Shown: piece after piece, positions 7,690 through 19,791 of the stretch
Numbering within the stretch: the stretch's first letter is position 1
How the letters are laid out: every line of letters begins with the position of its first letter
Source: Pelargonium nanum
Taxonomy: Eukaryota; Streptophyta; Magnoliopsida; Geraniales; Geraniaceae
DNA: 27,206 nucleotides
NCBI GenBank assembly: GCA_036897485.1
Contig: JAYMTF010001018.1
Span: 1-27,206 of the forward strand
Direction of reading: 5' to 3'
Position numbers and translations under genes: made by a program
Notes under the pieces: model-generated
The model's database searches: none
What the model saw: only the letters and a program-made list of their open reading frames with translations
What the model was told of the DNA's origin: nothing

Positions 7690-10656
7690 ATGATATACAC
7701 TGCACTCGACAACTTTTACCTATCCGATGAGCAGCTGACGAACTCTCCATCTCGGAAAGATGGAATCGAAGAAGCCACTGAAACCACTCTTAGGATCTAT
7801 GGCTGTGATCTTATTCAAGAAAGTGGCATTTTGCTGAGATTGTATCCTGCTATAGTGTTGATGTTAATTTCTAAAGTATGGAATTCATAGGGTTGAGAAA
7901 ATTCTACTTGTCCTACAGATTGCTTATTCTAATTGTTTCCTTAATATCATTACTTACAGACCCCAAGCTGTAATGGCCACTGGCCAGGTTCTCTTTCAGC
8001 GGTTCTACTGCAAAAAGTCTTTCGCACGCTTCAATGTCAAGGTTAACATCCTTGTCCTCCCTTTCTTGAGCCCTTATGTGGTTTTCAATTTTCATAGAGT
8101 TAATAAAATGCAAGAATGATAGAGAACTTATGAAGTTTGTGTGTTTATAATTAGTTTAGATTGGATTAAGTAGTGGCCCTCCGCCCTCCATCCCTCATAG
8201 AGTTTTTGAGTTTCAATATATTCCTACTTGAGTATTTTATGGACCGTACTTGAAAATGCTGAATATTTCTGTCGTTATTTTTGTCTGATACCTCTTTGTC
8301 TTGCAGAGAGTTGCGGCTAGTTGTGTATGGCTTGCATCAAAATTAGAAGAAAGTCCGAGGAAAGCAAGACAAGTTATTATTGTTTTCCATAGAATGGAGT
8401 GCAGGAGGGAGAACTTACCTATAGAGTTTTTGGATTTGTATTCAAAGGTCAGTAACTGATTTCATCACATGTGCTCTTTGTAATTCTTTCCATGTGGCTA
8501 TTGTTTCTGAATGTCATGCCATTTTCCTTCTGAATGAGTCGCTAGATAGCCATACTGCCATCTTTGTTTTTATGAGAGTATGCCATGCATTCTTTAGATA
8601 TTAAGTTGATATTTTGCTTATCCTACAGAAGTATTCAGAATTGAAAATGGAGTTGAGCAGAACAGAAAGACACATCTTGAAGGAGATGGGTTTCATTTGT
8701 CACGTTGAACACCCACACAAATTTATATCCAACTACCTGGCCACTCTAGAAACACCTCCAGAATTGAGGCAAGAGGCTTGGAATCTTGCAAATGACAGGT
8801 ACTCATCAATCTCTATCTATCTAATTTGGCATTAATCCCTAATCTACTTCATCAAGTAAGATATTATGACTAAGCTTTATAAGATAAATATCAGTATCAT
8901 TTCTAACCTCCACTAAAATAGCAAAATATTGCGGTGCCATTTACAGTACCACTTTGCTAGCTCCTGGGTGTTCATTTGCTATCTTGATTTCCAACATTTT
9001 TTGTTGCCTGCGTGGATATGAGTTGATGTTGGTATGAAGTACTATACCAGCTGATCTATGAAATCACGTATCTAATTACTGTTTATCTATTAACAGAGTA
9101 TAGCTGGTGCTGTAGGGACTAGGGAGCATAAGATCGTGACTGCATTCTTTAAATATCTTTCTGGTTAAGCTGTCTAGAAATTTTATCTACTTTATTCTTC
9201 TTTGGCATTAGTGTGCATGATGCAACTGCAAGAAGTACATTTTTATTGATTTCAATGAAACTTAAATGCTTATTCTATGTGCACTAGTTTCTAATGATAT
9301 GGCCCATTATATTTTTTCTCTCCACTGAAACTCATCCCTCTCATTGGTATGCTCTGTTGTTAATTAATTCTCTCTATATGCAACAGTTTGCGTACAACAT
9401 TGTGTGTCCGATTCAAGAGTGAGGTTGTGGCTTGTGGGGTTGTGTATGCTGCTGCACGCAGGTTCCAAGTAGCCCTTCCCGAGAATCCTCCATGGTGGAA
9501 GGTATTTGATGCAGAAAAATCAGGGATTGATGAAGTTTGCAGAGTATTGGCTCATCTCTACAGTCTCCCCAAAGCACAATACATTCATGTCTGCAAGGAT
9601 GGAGATACATTTACATTCTCTAGTAAATCATGGGATTCACAATTGCAGCCAGCTCCAAAGGTTGCTATGTTTTTTTTTTCCTAGGTTCTCCATACTCTAC
9701 ATGATTCTTTTTCTGTATGCAATTCTACAGTTTTGCCAAAATCTTTGAAATTACTCGAAGTTGCATTGTGATATTGTAGATACCGCTTTCTTCAAAAAAA
9801 AATAACCAATATAGAAGAATAACAGGTAAACGTGTTTTTTGCCATATGAAAGCAGTATCTGCAGGCTGTTAGGAAGACAATGAAAATAGTTTATAGAATT
9901 TTTTATTGATAACATAAACTTATAAAAAGAAATTACAGAACTGAAGTAGGGTTTTCTCTCATTGATCTTTAGGAAGTTCGGCCTACTAGCCCTCCAGTGA
10001 ACAATGATGCCACCATTCCCAAGTCAGCTCCAACAGCAGTGAATCCCGATTCTGGTGGATCCAAGGGTCCACTGGCAAAAGTTTCCGTTGACAGGCTGAA
10101 GGACTCTAAGAAGAGTGATGATGAATCCAAGATAGAAGGAGAGGGAAGAGATGAGCCTGTGACAAAATCCAAGACTGATCACAAAACTGAGGCAACTGCA
10201 GATAGGAGTAAAGATAGAGAGAGGGAGAGAGAAAGGGACAGGGACAGAGTAAAGGCCCGGAGTCGTGATAGGGGGAGGGATTCCGATAGGGAGCGGGAGC
10301 GAGAGGATTCCGAGAGGGACAGAGATAAAGCCAAGGACCGAAGTCATCGTTCCAAAGATAGAGGGAAGGATTCAGGTATGCGTCAGTCAGTCACCATACT
10401 TTCCCAACATGTACTGAAATAGGTGATGATTTTCTAATGGATATGGTTTTATGTTTGAATGCAGGGGGGCACTCAGATAAATCAAGACGTCACTCCTCAC
10501 GAGGTATGCATTTCAAATTCTCTGTACCTCTTGTTAATAGGATCACTTGCGTAGCTCTGCATTTTATAATTTGAATCCCATGCTTATTTTTCAGATAATG
10601 ACTACTACAGTTCCTCCTATTCTTCAAGGGACAAGGATCGCCATAGACATTATTAG
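7690..10656 (+). CDS. CYCL1-1: Cyclin L (arginine-rich splicing cyclin), 440 aa, 8 coding exons
   Basis: Coding exons are 7690-7841, 7960-8041, 8307-8447, 8629-8798, 9387-9660, 9973-10375, 10465-10503 and 10595-10656. All introns have GT-AG ends and the phases add up to 440 codons plus TAG. The protein starts [16 protein letters not shown]. It has a first cyclin box at about residues 30-150 ([48 protein letters not shown]) and a second cyclin fold to about 265 ([24 protein letters not shown]). An RD/RE/RS-rich tail runs from about 350 to the end ([12 protein letters not shown]; final DKDRHRHY). This is the layout of plant L-type cyclins (CYCL1;1, also named RCY1 or MOS12), nuclear partners of CDK11/CDKG-type kinases in pre-mRNA splicing and transcription. 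The length is similar to or slightly above that of the Arabidopsis protein. Retaining the intron at 10376-10464 would end the protein after 15 extra residues (stop at 10420-10422) and remove the last part of the RS tail, so this is a candidate alternative isoform. Family identity is very secure; orthology to a numbered gene is inferred. Confidence 0.95.
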
Positions 10657-11499
10657 CTAAGCAGCATCAAGGAAGTCTGTGCGCCATCTTGTAAACATAT
10701 TTTCAGTTTTTGTTTGCATCCATCATGAGAATCACTGCTCTTAAAAATTGATAATATAGTAGGGGATTTTCCCAATTATATTGACAATGTCTGATATTAT
10801 ATAGTTACCTTATTTTTTCTTCAGCGGGATTGTTATAAATTGGAATGGGACTTGTTTCTTCTGAATTAATGTTGGTATGGTGAGAGAGCAAATATTAAGA
10901 TAAGCATTAGGTCTTGCTTTTTAACATATGCTTTCAAGTGCATATTTGGTGATGCTCCAGTTTCACCAAGTTCACTACTATTAAATCCTGTTCGGTTAAT
11001 AGCAAAAATGGTGTGCAATGTGTTTGAAAATCAGAGGCTTGATATACAAATTGAGACCCTTTTTTTTTTGTAAAAAAAAAAAAAAAAGAGTCTCAATATC
11101 TTGAATGTTAATTTTTGAGTTATTTGACTTGCTTAAAAAAAGAAGAAAAAACAATGCTCCCCCAGGAGTAAATAATATACATGATGCTACACAAACATAG
11201 ACCTGAATTAATTCACTTCTCTTTGCAACTTCCATTCCATGTATTTTGACAACAGAATGAGACTACACATATCAATGTTTATTCAGCTGCAGAGCAACCA
11301 AGAAACAAGATACATCATTTTGAGGTCAAGGGTACTTTTAGAGCTTACTTATAGTATTTGCTTAATCTGCAATGATTCTACATCAACCTATTCCTATGAA
11401 GATGATTTACATTTGGTATCTATCGGTTACAAGAACACAGTTTAAACAAAAAATAAAGGGGAAAGAGAAAAATGCTGAGATATTTAACCAAAATCTGCC
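10657..11499. other. Shared 3' region of two convergent genes
   Basis: This is the 843-bp gap between the stop codons of cyclin L (plus) and the methionine aminopeptidase (minus). It should hold both 3' UTRs and both poly(A) sites. AT-rich stretches with AATAAT-like words occur near 10750 and 10830. No further gene is visible. Confidence 0.5.
11050..11097. repeat. T/A-run hairpin with ATTGAGAC arms
   Basis: The sequence attgagaccc, a T run, gt, an A run and gagtctcaat form an almost perfect inverted repeat with a two-base loop. It lies between the two converging genes. It could act as a transcript-end structure or be a relic of a tiny foldback element. Confidence 0.6.
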
Positions 11500-14400
11500 T
11501 CAGCATACTGTCAATATTTCTGCACCAGTTTTAGTGATTAAAATGGTGTGCTCAAATTGAGCGGCGAGGCTGCCATCAGCCGTGACAGTTGTCCAATTGT
11601 CGGGCCATGTTACACATTCTGTGCTTCCCATCGTAAGGATTGGTTCTGCAACTCAGAAAAAAAGTGTCAATAGAAGTCTCACTTCTTTCAATTTGCTCAT
11701 ACAAATGGCATCACAACTTGATCTTATTATGCTTGTGCACATCACTCACCAATTGTAAATGTTTGACCTTCAACCATGGAACCAGGCTTCTCATTGTCTG
11801 TCAAAAGAAAACATTCCCAATTAATTCATCAAACACCTCAAATTTGGAAACATGTTGTACGTTTAAAGATTGATTGTAGATTAAGTAGGCTTCATCTACG
11901 CGCTATAAAAAAGCTCAAGAGGATACATACAATTATGTAATATATATGGTTCGGAATGAAATTCTGTCCCAACACCATGTCCAACAAATCGCTCCACCAC
12001 ACCAAAACCATGTTTCTCAGCGTGCTCACTGAAACAATTATCCAAGTCAAGATGTTTAGAGAGGGAGTGAAAAAATTCACAAAACATCAATTATGTTGCC
12101 TATCGTGATTGAGACCAGGATGCTGCAACTACAACCCAAATTTCATCAGTTTACACTAAGCATTCAATATGTAGTAATGCCTAGGTTAACAAGGAACTTA
12201 CTTTTCTTTATACAATTTTAAAATGAAAAATATATATCAGAAATAAAATAACAAAACAAATAATATGCTCTAACAATGGACTCAACCAACTTTGGTGCCT
12301 TTCTATGACTTCCAATTTGTACAGGACATACATCAACTTGAACCGAGAAAAAGCTCATTTGCACGTTATTGCTTCTTACTTCAAATAAAATACTCCCTCT
12401 GTCCGGAAAAAAGAGTCTTGTTTAATGTTTATTAAATTTATTTGTTCCAAAATGAGCATCCTACTATTTTAGTAAGCGAGTAATGAATGAACTACCAGCA
12501 ATATCCATAAAATAAGTTAGTAAGAACTTAGAACCGCTAGAGTTTGTTACAACCAAGCCAGATAAAGGAAAATCAAGCACTAATAAAATCATCATTAATT
12601 TTTTGCAAAAAAGAGTGATACAAGACACTTCTTTTGGGCAGCACTAAAGTAACTAATAGGGTAAATGTCTTGCCTCACCAGCGATGATTCTTTTAAGCAC
12701 AAGTTTTTACTTGTTGGCAAACAAGAACATTAGAATGTCAGTATGAAAAGAAACATAACCTGATTCTCTTTCCAATTTTCTTATAACTAGCTCCATCTTT
12801 GCAAACAGCTATACCTTTCTCCAAGCACTCTTCAGTGACCTGCCACATCAGGCAATATGAAGCAAAACATACATAAAATGAACAGAAATAGTATACATGA
12901 ATACAATGAAATGAATGATTTTGACAGACAATAATGAAAACAAGATTTGAGCACCAAGTTCTTAAAGGATAGAATTAATTAACGACTAATTTAAAGCACA
13001 ATTGAAAAGGGTTGTACCTTCACAAGGCGCTGAACTGCATAATCAACATCCCCACATAAAAATGTCTTTGATGTGTCTCCATGATACCCCTAAAAGACAA
13101 AAGAAACCATATCAGACAGCCTGAAAAACAGCTCTCATTTATTTATTTATTTTTTATTTTTTATAGAGGATAGTACATACTGTTTTGGGCGAAAAATCAG
13201 ATAGTTACATTTTGTTGAATGAAATCTTAAAGAGTTAATGATGCACAAAATAAAATGCAGCACATAATAGCATGAATTATTCAGACTACTTCAGTGATAA
13301 TGAAATCTCTTGAACGTGCCAGATAAACCAAAGGGCAGGTTTACAATTATTGGTTGCTTACAAATTTCCAATTAATTGACATCACCATTATTTTAATTAA
13401 TATGTTCTACTATACTCCATGGTCAGCACATTCACTTTTCACGCCCATATGAATTACAATAACATGACTTCTTTGCTAGCTAGATGAAGCACTTAATCTT
13501 TTTTGTACCCAGAAGAAAGATAGAAATTGAGTTTATTTTACACCCCAGAACAGGATTTTTGCTTTTAACCGCACAAAATCTAGTTTTCTTGGACATCCCC
13601 AATAACTAGAAATACTTCCTGGCCTAAATGCACCTACATACAAAGATGTAATGCTCATTTTCTGTAATTGAACAAATAAAAGAAATCTACAGGACTTCAC
13701 ACGCGAATGCATGGGAAGCATGCTAGCAGTAATAGATAGTGTTCTAGCTCTCTTTTAAGTCTATGAATGAATTAACATTACAATGACAAAAATGTATGAT
13801 AAGCAAGTGGTTTAGATCTGCGCATAAAGTCAATGACACTGGGGATTCCTACGATGTACATTACAGCAGTTGTGACAAGTAGGCAATCTTGTAGATGAAT
13901 AAGGTAGCATAAAAAATGAAAAAAAAAATTTGATAAGTACCATACATTCAAATAGACCGTCACATCAATGTTTATTATATCTCCATCCTGCAGAGTAGAC
14001 AATCATCAGTACTAAATAATATAGCCATGTAAAACAAGTAATAATTAGCATTAAGAAAAAAAAACCTGTAGCTGGCGAGAATCAGGTATTCCATGGCACA
14101 TGCATTCATTAACTGATGTGCATACGCTTTTCGGAAAACGCCCATAGCCAAGAGGTGAAGGATAAGCACCAGCCTCAATTATCATCTCATGCACTGCTTT
14201 GTCAATTTCACTTGTTGTTATTGACGGCTGAAAAAAAATGGCAAATTACAAAATGCAATGGATAAATTGACTGAGACCAAAAATATTACCACACACCAAA
14301 TGTAAGAGTGTAAGACATTAGCTAGGACAACATCTGGTTAATAAACAAAACATACTTCCCTGAGATATACGCAAGGTAAGTTATGTTGACTTCCTAAACA

Positions 14401-16600
14401 AATTGTACTCTAAGAGTCCAAAATACAGTAGAAACAATTGCATCCGCATGAACAAAAGAAATGCCTAAAGAATCAGAAGGGAAAATTAGTAAAGCACTAC
14501 GCACTCTGCAACCCAAAGAAGCTCTCATAACCAAACAGGGAATTCTTAACTCATCATTCCTGGAGTATGGGAAGCAATAGATTAAGCCTACTCGTTCCAA
14601 TATGACTCTAATTGGACCAAACTATAGTTGAACAACAAACAGATAAATGCCTAGGAGTTCCAACTGAGAAGATCAAATATTGAAGTAATAGGATTAAATC
14701 AGTTGAGGCTCCATAATCAAGAGCAAGTAATGCTCTAGGATCATGTTACCTGGCAAAACAGACATACGGTAGAAATCTCAAAAGGATTTGATAAGTTCAA
14801 ATAAGGTGAAGTGCTAGCTAGAAGTGTGTTATACACAGAGATGTGATGAAATGACAGTTCTAATTTACAGTTAGAGAGCAAATTTATAGAGAGCTTCTGT
14901 TTGGAAATTGTTGAAACTAATTAAATCTATAGATCAAATTTAAATATATTCAATCAGAAGAGAATTCTCCAATGCATCCTCAACTTATTTGCAATTATTT
15001 CCAAAACTGCTACCAAAATCAAAAGATTTTGAAACTGGCTCCACAATCCCTACTTAGTGATCCTGAAAAGAAAACTACACAACAATTAAAAGATAACTTT
15101 GAAGAAGATGAGGTTTCTCACCCTGACCAGAGTTCCTGCATGCTCTAAGACACGAGCAGCAAGCTTACAAGCAGCCCTCATGCGAACTATGCCTTCTGAA
15201 TCATGAATCTGATGCTCACTAGAGATGTCTGGCAATGAGGCTGAATATACGTATGGAGGTTTCGGTATGTCATCAGGCACTGGAAGACCAGGAGAGACCC
15301 TTCCACGCCTCAATGGTGGCCTTCTTTTAGTCTTTGGTTTACCTTCAAGGTCTTTTCTTCTACATATTCATAAATTGTGCAATCAAGCAGGCAAATCAAG
15401 AATCACTCTGACCATAGCAGTATAACAAACTAAGTAAAAAATAAGATCACAAATGCCATGCAAGGGTCCATATGCTATGTACAAATTCTGAGAGAATTTT
15501 TCATGTGAACTCAACTCCAATTCTCACAGCAAATTAAGAAAAGAAAGCTTGCTAAAACTTGGAAGTCATAACTTATATAACTAAAAGATGAACATAGAAA
15601 ATTATTGGTGAGTCGCATTTCCAGGTTCAACTTTTCAAAGTGTCTGCAGTCACCTTAGTAAAGATGTTTTTATATATAAAGAATACGTAACTGCTCTTCA
15701 AGGCACATCATGTCAATCATCAAGCTTTGAGATAAACCTAAAATATCCTCATAGTAGACGCAAGTGAGTCCACATTCATGCCCCTGACAGAGAAACCTAA
15801 AGAGCACACTAGCCCCCCTCATTCCCATTGACTAATTTATATCCATCATACGATATGCCACTATGAGACAAAAATTTTACTGGCTATCACAATGAAATGA
15901 AATCATCCAATATACATATAGAGAAAAAAAAAATCTCATCCAAAGTATAATGAGCTGAGACTCAGTCAAGCCAATGATGCCACCTCATGAATTAACACTA
16001 GTATATATTCTTCATGTCTTAAAAGTGTCCATTCATGTAACTGAATCACAAGAAAATAGTTTATAAAATGTATCAGTTCAAGCTATTTTGTACTTATTTA
16101 TTATCTTCCCCAATAATGAATTATAAGCCTAGAATACCAATGAACCACATAAGTAAGAAAACTAAGCTAGCTAGTCTTGTGTAGTGAAAAAATTAAAGTG
16201 CAGGCAAGTACCTCTGAATTCTTATGGCCTCTTCCATTGGCGAAAACTTCCTCGCAAGAACCACGAATTGCTTTCGGATACCTGATCGCTTCCCTGAAAT
16301 TGAACAACCATAATTAACTATTGTTACAACTCCAGTAAAAAAATTCCCAAAAACTGACATTTGGTTACGTCAGAAAACTAATTTTCACTCAATTTCTATG
16401 GATTTTTCTTAGCAGTCAAACGGAGGGCAAGTAGCTACAGTTACAGAGTTAAGTGACAAACCAGAAGAAGAGGTCAGTGCAGAGGATGAGAACGTAAGTG
16501 GAGCCCCGAAGAAAATAGCTGACTTTAACGACGACAAGGCTGCTTCGCCATGAGAGAGTTGAAGCGAAGAAGGGTGCGAGAGCGAAGCAGCGAAACCCAT
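11500..16600 (-). CDS. MAP1B: Type 1 methionine aminopeptidase, plastid/organelle type, 368 aa, 10 exons
   Basis: Exons in transcript order are 16600-16462, 16293-16212, 15359-15122, 14227-14066, 13987-13946, 13089-13018, 12839-12760, 12028-11931, 11797-11750 and 11645-11500. All borders are GT-AG and all phases agree, giving 368 codons plus TGA. The enzyme removes the initiator Met from new proteins. The first ~60 residues are Ser-rich with few acidic residues, as in a chloroplast (or dual) transit peptide. A linker [17 protein letters not shown] follows, and the pita-bread catalytic domain runs from about residue 100. The five metal ligands are present with E. coli-like spacing: Asp215 (NIDV), Asp226 (GYHGDT), His289 (GHGVG), Glu321 (TFTIEP) and Glu352 (QFEHT). 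The substrate His198 (CHGIP) is also present. There is no N-terminal zinc-finger region of the cytosolic MAP1A type. Residue 183 is Arg in the motif GYGRFPKS, where the family has Gly. The length is close to Arabidopsis MAP1B (369 aa from memory). MAP1C or MAP1D orthology is possible, so the letter of the symbol is tentative. Confidence 0.94.
12392..12642. mobile_element. Degraded Stowaway-like MITE in a MAP1 intron
   Basis: The left end reads CTCCCTCTGTCCGGAAAAAAG after a TA. The right side contains a diverged inverse copy (GATACAAGACACTTCTTTTGGGCAG) ending near 12642. Only the subterminal AAGAGTCTTGT-like block pairs well, so the right border is approximate. The element lies inside the 731-bp intron 12029-12759 and does not touch the splice sites. 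Confidence 0.55.
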
Positions 16601-16698
16601 TTTCGCTGAACTGAACTGTGAGTGAGTTCGGAGGGAGAGAGAGATGATGATGAGGAAGATAACAGAACCAGAGGCCTCTGATATTTGCGATGTAGAGA

Positions 16699-16793
16699 TG
16701 GGCCTCATATGGGCCAACGTGGAACTGGTCTCAAATATTAATAGCAATCCATGTTAATATTGGGCCTTGATATGGGCCGATTGAAAGTGGGCT
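16699..16793 (-). promoter_or_regulatory. MAP1 promoter with five site II (TGGGCY) boxes
   Basis: Read on the plus strand, TGGGCC occurs at 16699-16704, 16710-16715, 16761-16766 and 16773-16778, and TGGGCT at 16788-16793. All lie 100-195 bases upstream of the MAP1 start codon. Site II elements (TGGGCC/T) are known TCP-factor targets, enriched in promoters of plant genes for translation and organelle proteins. The leader between them and the ATG is CT-rich on the coding strand (CTCTCTCTCCCTCC). No clear TATA box is seen. Confidence 0.65.
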
Positions 16794-16799
16794 TTATAT

Positions 16800-18060
16800 G
16801 CGAGCAAAATTATCCACATAAAAAAAGAGAGGGGAAATAGGCTAAAGCTTTCATTAACACACATGTATGTCAATTCAAAGTCTACAATAAGCTAAAAAGC
16901 CCTTATATATCTCACTGATAATTTACGCTCGTACTTATACATGAATCTAAAATAATGTTGGCAACGTTAATCAATTTTTTTTTATATGGGAAGTTATATA
17001 ATTCTTACAAACTACATATTACTTTTCCGTCTCAAAATGAGTGTCATGTTTCTTTTGAATTTTTGTCTCAAAATGAGTCTACTTTTCTTAATTATATTTT
17101 TAGTGAGTTAATTATATTGGAGAATACAATAATAAATATATCACACTAACTAACTTTTTTGCCCTCAAAATAGAAACAATAACACTCATTTTAAAATGGA
17201 ATGAGTGTTTTTTTTAGATGTGACACATACGGTTAAGTATGTATTAAGCTGAAAATGACCGAGCACATATAATTTACTACCAATATTTTAAAACACAAAC
17301 TATGTATTAATACAAATAATAATAAGAGCACTGTGGATGAGTGAACTTTGAGTTAGATTTTAAGTTGTGCACTTACTTTGTGTGTCTAACCTTTCCATAT
17401 GTGTATTAAAGTATTTGTGTTTTTTTTTATACATATTTTGTTTGAAGTCATGAGTTTATTTAGGGAATTCATTAATGCTATGAATTGGTCTACTCCAAGC
17501 TTAAATATATTCTCCTTATCATTTCATTATTATTTGGGAAAATATAAATTTGAGACAACTAGGACCACATAAATTAACCTAGAGACTCAAGCAATTGAAG
17601 ACCATTTTCATGGAAAAGAAGCCTCAAGACAAACAAAACCTGCCTAAATTGAAGACCATATATATACTAAACCAACTGAGAGTGCAAACAAGGGAAGAGG
17701 TCAACATTGGCACATCAATGGATTCTAGTTACCGACATCAGCTACTTTGGAGAAGAAATGTATAATGCCATAAAATCAAAAAAGTCATCACTATAACTTT
17801 TTGCATGATTAAAATATATGATATTTTCTATACTAACGTTAGAATATATATGTATATTCTATCACACAACGTATCAATATATTTCACAAACTTATAAATT
17901 CTTGAAATATATTCAATATCGAGGTTTTATAGTATGTATAAATATATTTGTATCAACAAATATTTGGTGCATTTCTTTGCATGTGCATGTAAAATAAAGG
18001 AAAATTAAGGCATAAAAAAGAGAGATCAATGATGCATAAACAAAGAGAATAATTAAGATT
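16800..18060. other. AT-rich intergenic DNA without recognised genes
   Basis: Apart from the degraded MITE at 17022-17204, nothing coding or structural stands out. Short AT-rich frames show no domain features. Confidence 0.5.
17022..17204. mobile_element. Degraded short Stowaway-like MITE
   Basis: After a TA at 17020-17021 the sequence reads CTTTTCCGTCTCAAAATGAG and GTGTCATGTTTC. The far side carries the inverse GAAACAATAACACTCATTTTAAAATGG. Both ends match the Stowaway TIR (CTCCNTCCGTCCCAAAATGAGTG) with substitutions. The right border is approximate. Confidence 0.6.
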
Positions 18061-18071
18061 CAAGTTAATTA

Positions 18072-18096
18072 ACTCACTCACTCACTCACTCACTCA
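18072..18096. repeat. (ACTC)n microsatellite
   Basis: About six tandem ACTC units in AT-rich intergenic DNA. Confidence 0.9.
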
Positions 18097-18879
18097 TGTT
18101 ATTTTCTCGGCATATTTGTGGAAGCTTCAAGGAACATGCATAACAAAATTTGACTAAAACAAATAGACGAAAACACATCTACGTATAGACTTTACATATT
18201 ATATTCGAAGTCTTCTTCATTGAACCAGTCAAGTATCTTGTGTGGTTGCAAGTGATTAATATTTTTTATACATATAATATCTACTCATTTTAAGTTGAAA
18301 TGCCTACTTTGACTACCGAAATGTTGACATTAATTATTGGTTCTTTTTTTTATTGGTCAAATACTCAGTATAGTCTGTAATGTCAAGTTCGAATTAAAAT
18401 ATTACTTAAGGGTTGATTGCATTTGAATTTATATAGTTACATCAAATCTCAAGTACGTAGCTGTAATGAGAGAATAATAATATTTGTTGGTAGCATTGTG
18501 ATTAATAATTCAGTTTAGTGCATATGCACCAAATGAATAGTAGACAAGTGTATCTTTTCATAATCTTATTTTCAGTAAATGATTTCAAAAATATGGTTTG
18601 ATTATATAAATTATGAGAATTATGGAAGCTAATTTGATCCGTGATTCAACCTCCGTACATGGAGGAGTTTTGGAGTACAAGACGAGCCTAATTCGTTGAA
18701 TCGTTGAACGTGAATGAACATAGAGATCAAGTTGACATATAAATATATAGTAATTAAATGATGTTAATGATTTGTGATTAGTTGTTAATTATTTGAATTT
18801 GAGTGTTGTTTATGTATGGGATGACGTAAACGGGATCTTTAAATTTTATGCAGAGAATAGCGGCAAAATTGATGAAGAC

Positions 18880-19077
18880 TTGCATACGGTTCAAGTGATC
18901 CAAAGTCTTCACACCTTGATGATGATTATGATAATGATAATGATAATGATAATGATAATGGTTTTCTACATTGACAAGTTCCACCTTCCATTTTCATCCT
19001 GTAAATTCATCTTTTGGTCATCATAACGAGTTCCAATTACCAAGGACGTATGTTGCATACGGTTCAAGTGATCCAAA
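18880..19077. repeat. Direct 25-bp repeat flanking an (ATGATA)n microsatellite
   Basis: The 25-mer beginning TTGCATACGGTTCAAGTGAT occurs identically at 18880-18904 and 19053-19077. Between the copies lies an ATAATG/GATAAT microsatellite (about 18918-18961). No reading frame of interest spans it. Confidence 0.85.
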
Positions 19078-19086
19078 ATATTGAAG

Positions 19087-19373
19087 AAATATTTCACAAC
19101 TATTTAGGCCCTTAATTAGCAGTTCTCATGACATTATATACATGTTAAAATGATAAATCAAAACAATCAGATAATCTACATGCTAGCATAAGTGTGCATT
19201 TAGTTAATTTGTGATCCTAAATTTGTCCTTAATGAAATTGTTTAAAGTTGCAAAATGTTTTTGATTGTTTCTGAGTAGAACCCACCTACCCCTGCAACAA
19301 AAATTGGAAGATTTAGAGTAGAAAAATTAAGTAAACTCATGGTGCAGCTTAGTTGTTAGCTAGTGGTTTAATT
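19087..19373. repeat. Direct duplication, copy 1
   Basis: This segment and 19580-19791 share long, nearly identical blocks in the same orientation. They begin with CACAACTATTTAGGCCCTTA, continue with TATACATGTTAAAATGA and ATGCTAGCATAAGTGTGCAT, and end with AAACTCATGGTGCA and CTAGTGGTTTAATT. This copy contains about 75 extra bases in the middle. No coding potential is seen. Confidence 0.85.
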
Positions 19374-19579
19374 TCTGTTTTCTGTTTTTATTTTTATTTT
19401 CGAGTTTACGTTTTTCTTGTGGAGCATGCATATAAAAAATTTGAAAAAATTGTTGAGTTGAAACTTGTTTATTATTATTTTGAGTTTAAATTAAAAATAA
19501 TAATTAAAGCATTTACGCATAATAGATACTAACAAAAAATATAAGTGAAAAAATAAGTTTTGTATTTAAAAAACTGATG

Positions 19580-19791
19580 AAATATTCACAACTATTTAGG
19601 CCCTTAATTAACAGTTCTTATGATATTATATACATGTTAAAATGAAAAAATAAAACAAAAAGATAATCTAAATGCTAGCATAAGTGTGCATTCAGTTGAA
19701 TCCACCAACACCTGCAAAAAATTGCAAGATTTAGAGTAGAAAAATGAAGTAAACTCATGGTGCAACTTAGTTGCTAGCTAGTGGTTTAATT
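19580..19791. repeat. Direct duplication, copy 2
   Basis: Shorter partner of the copy at 19087-19373, starting with the same CACAACTATTTAGGCCCTTA block. It lacks the middle part (counterpart of about 19205-19290). A non-repeated AT-rich spacer of about 200 bp lies between the two copies. Confidence 0.85.
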
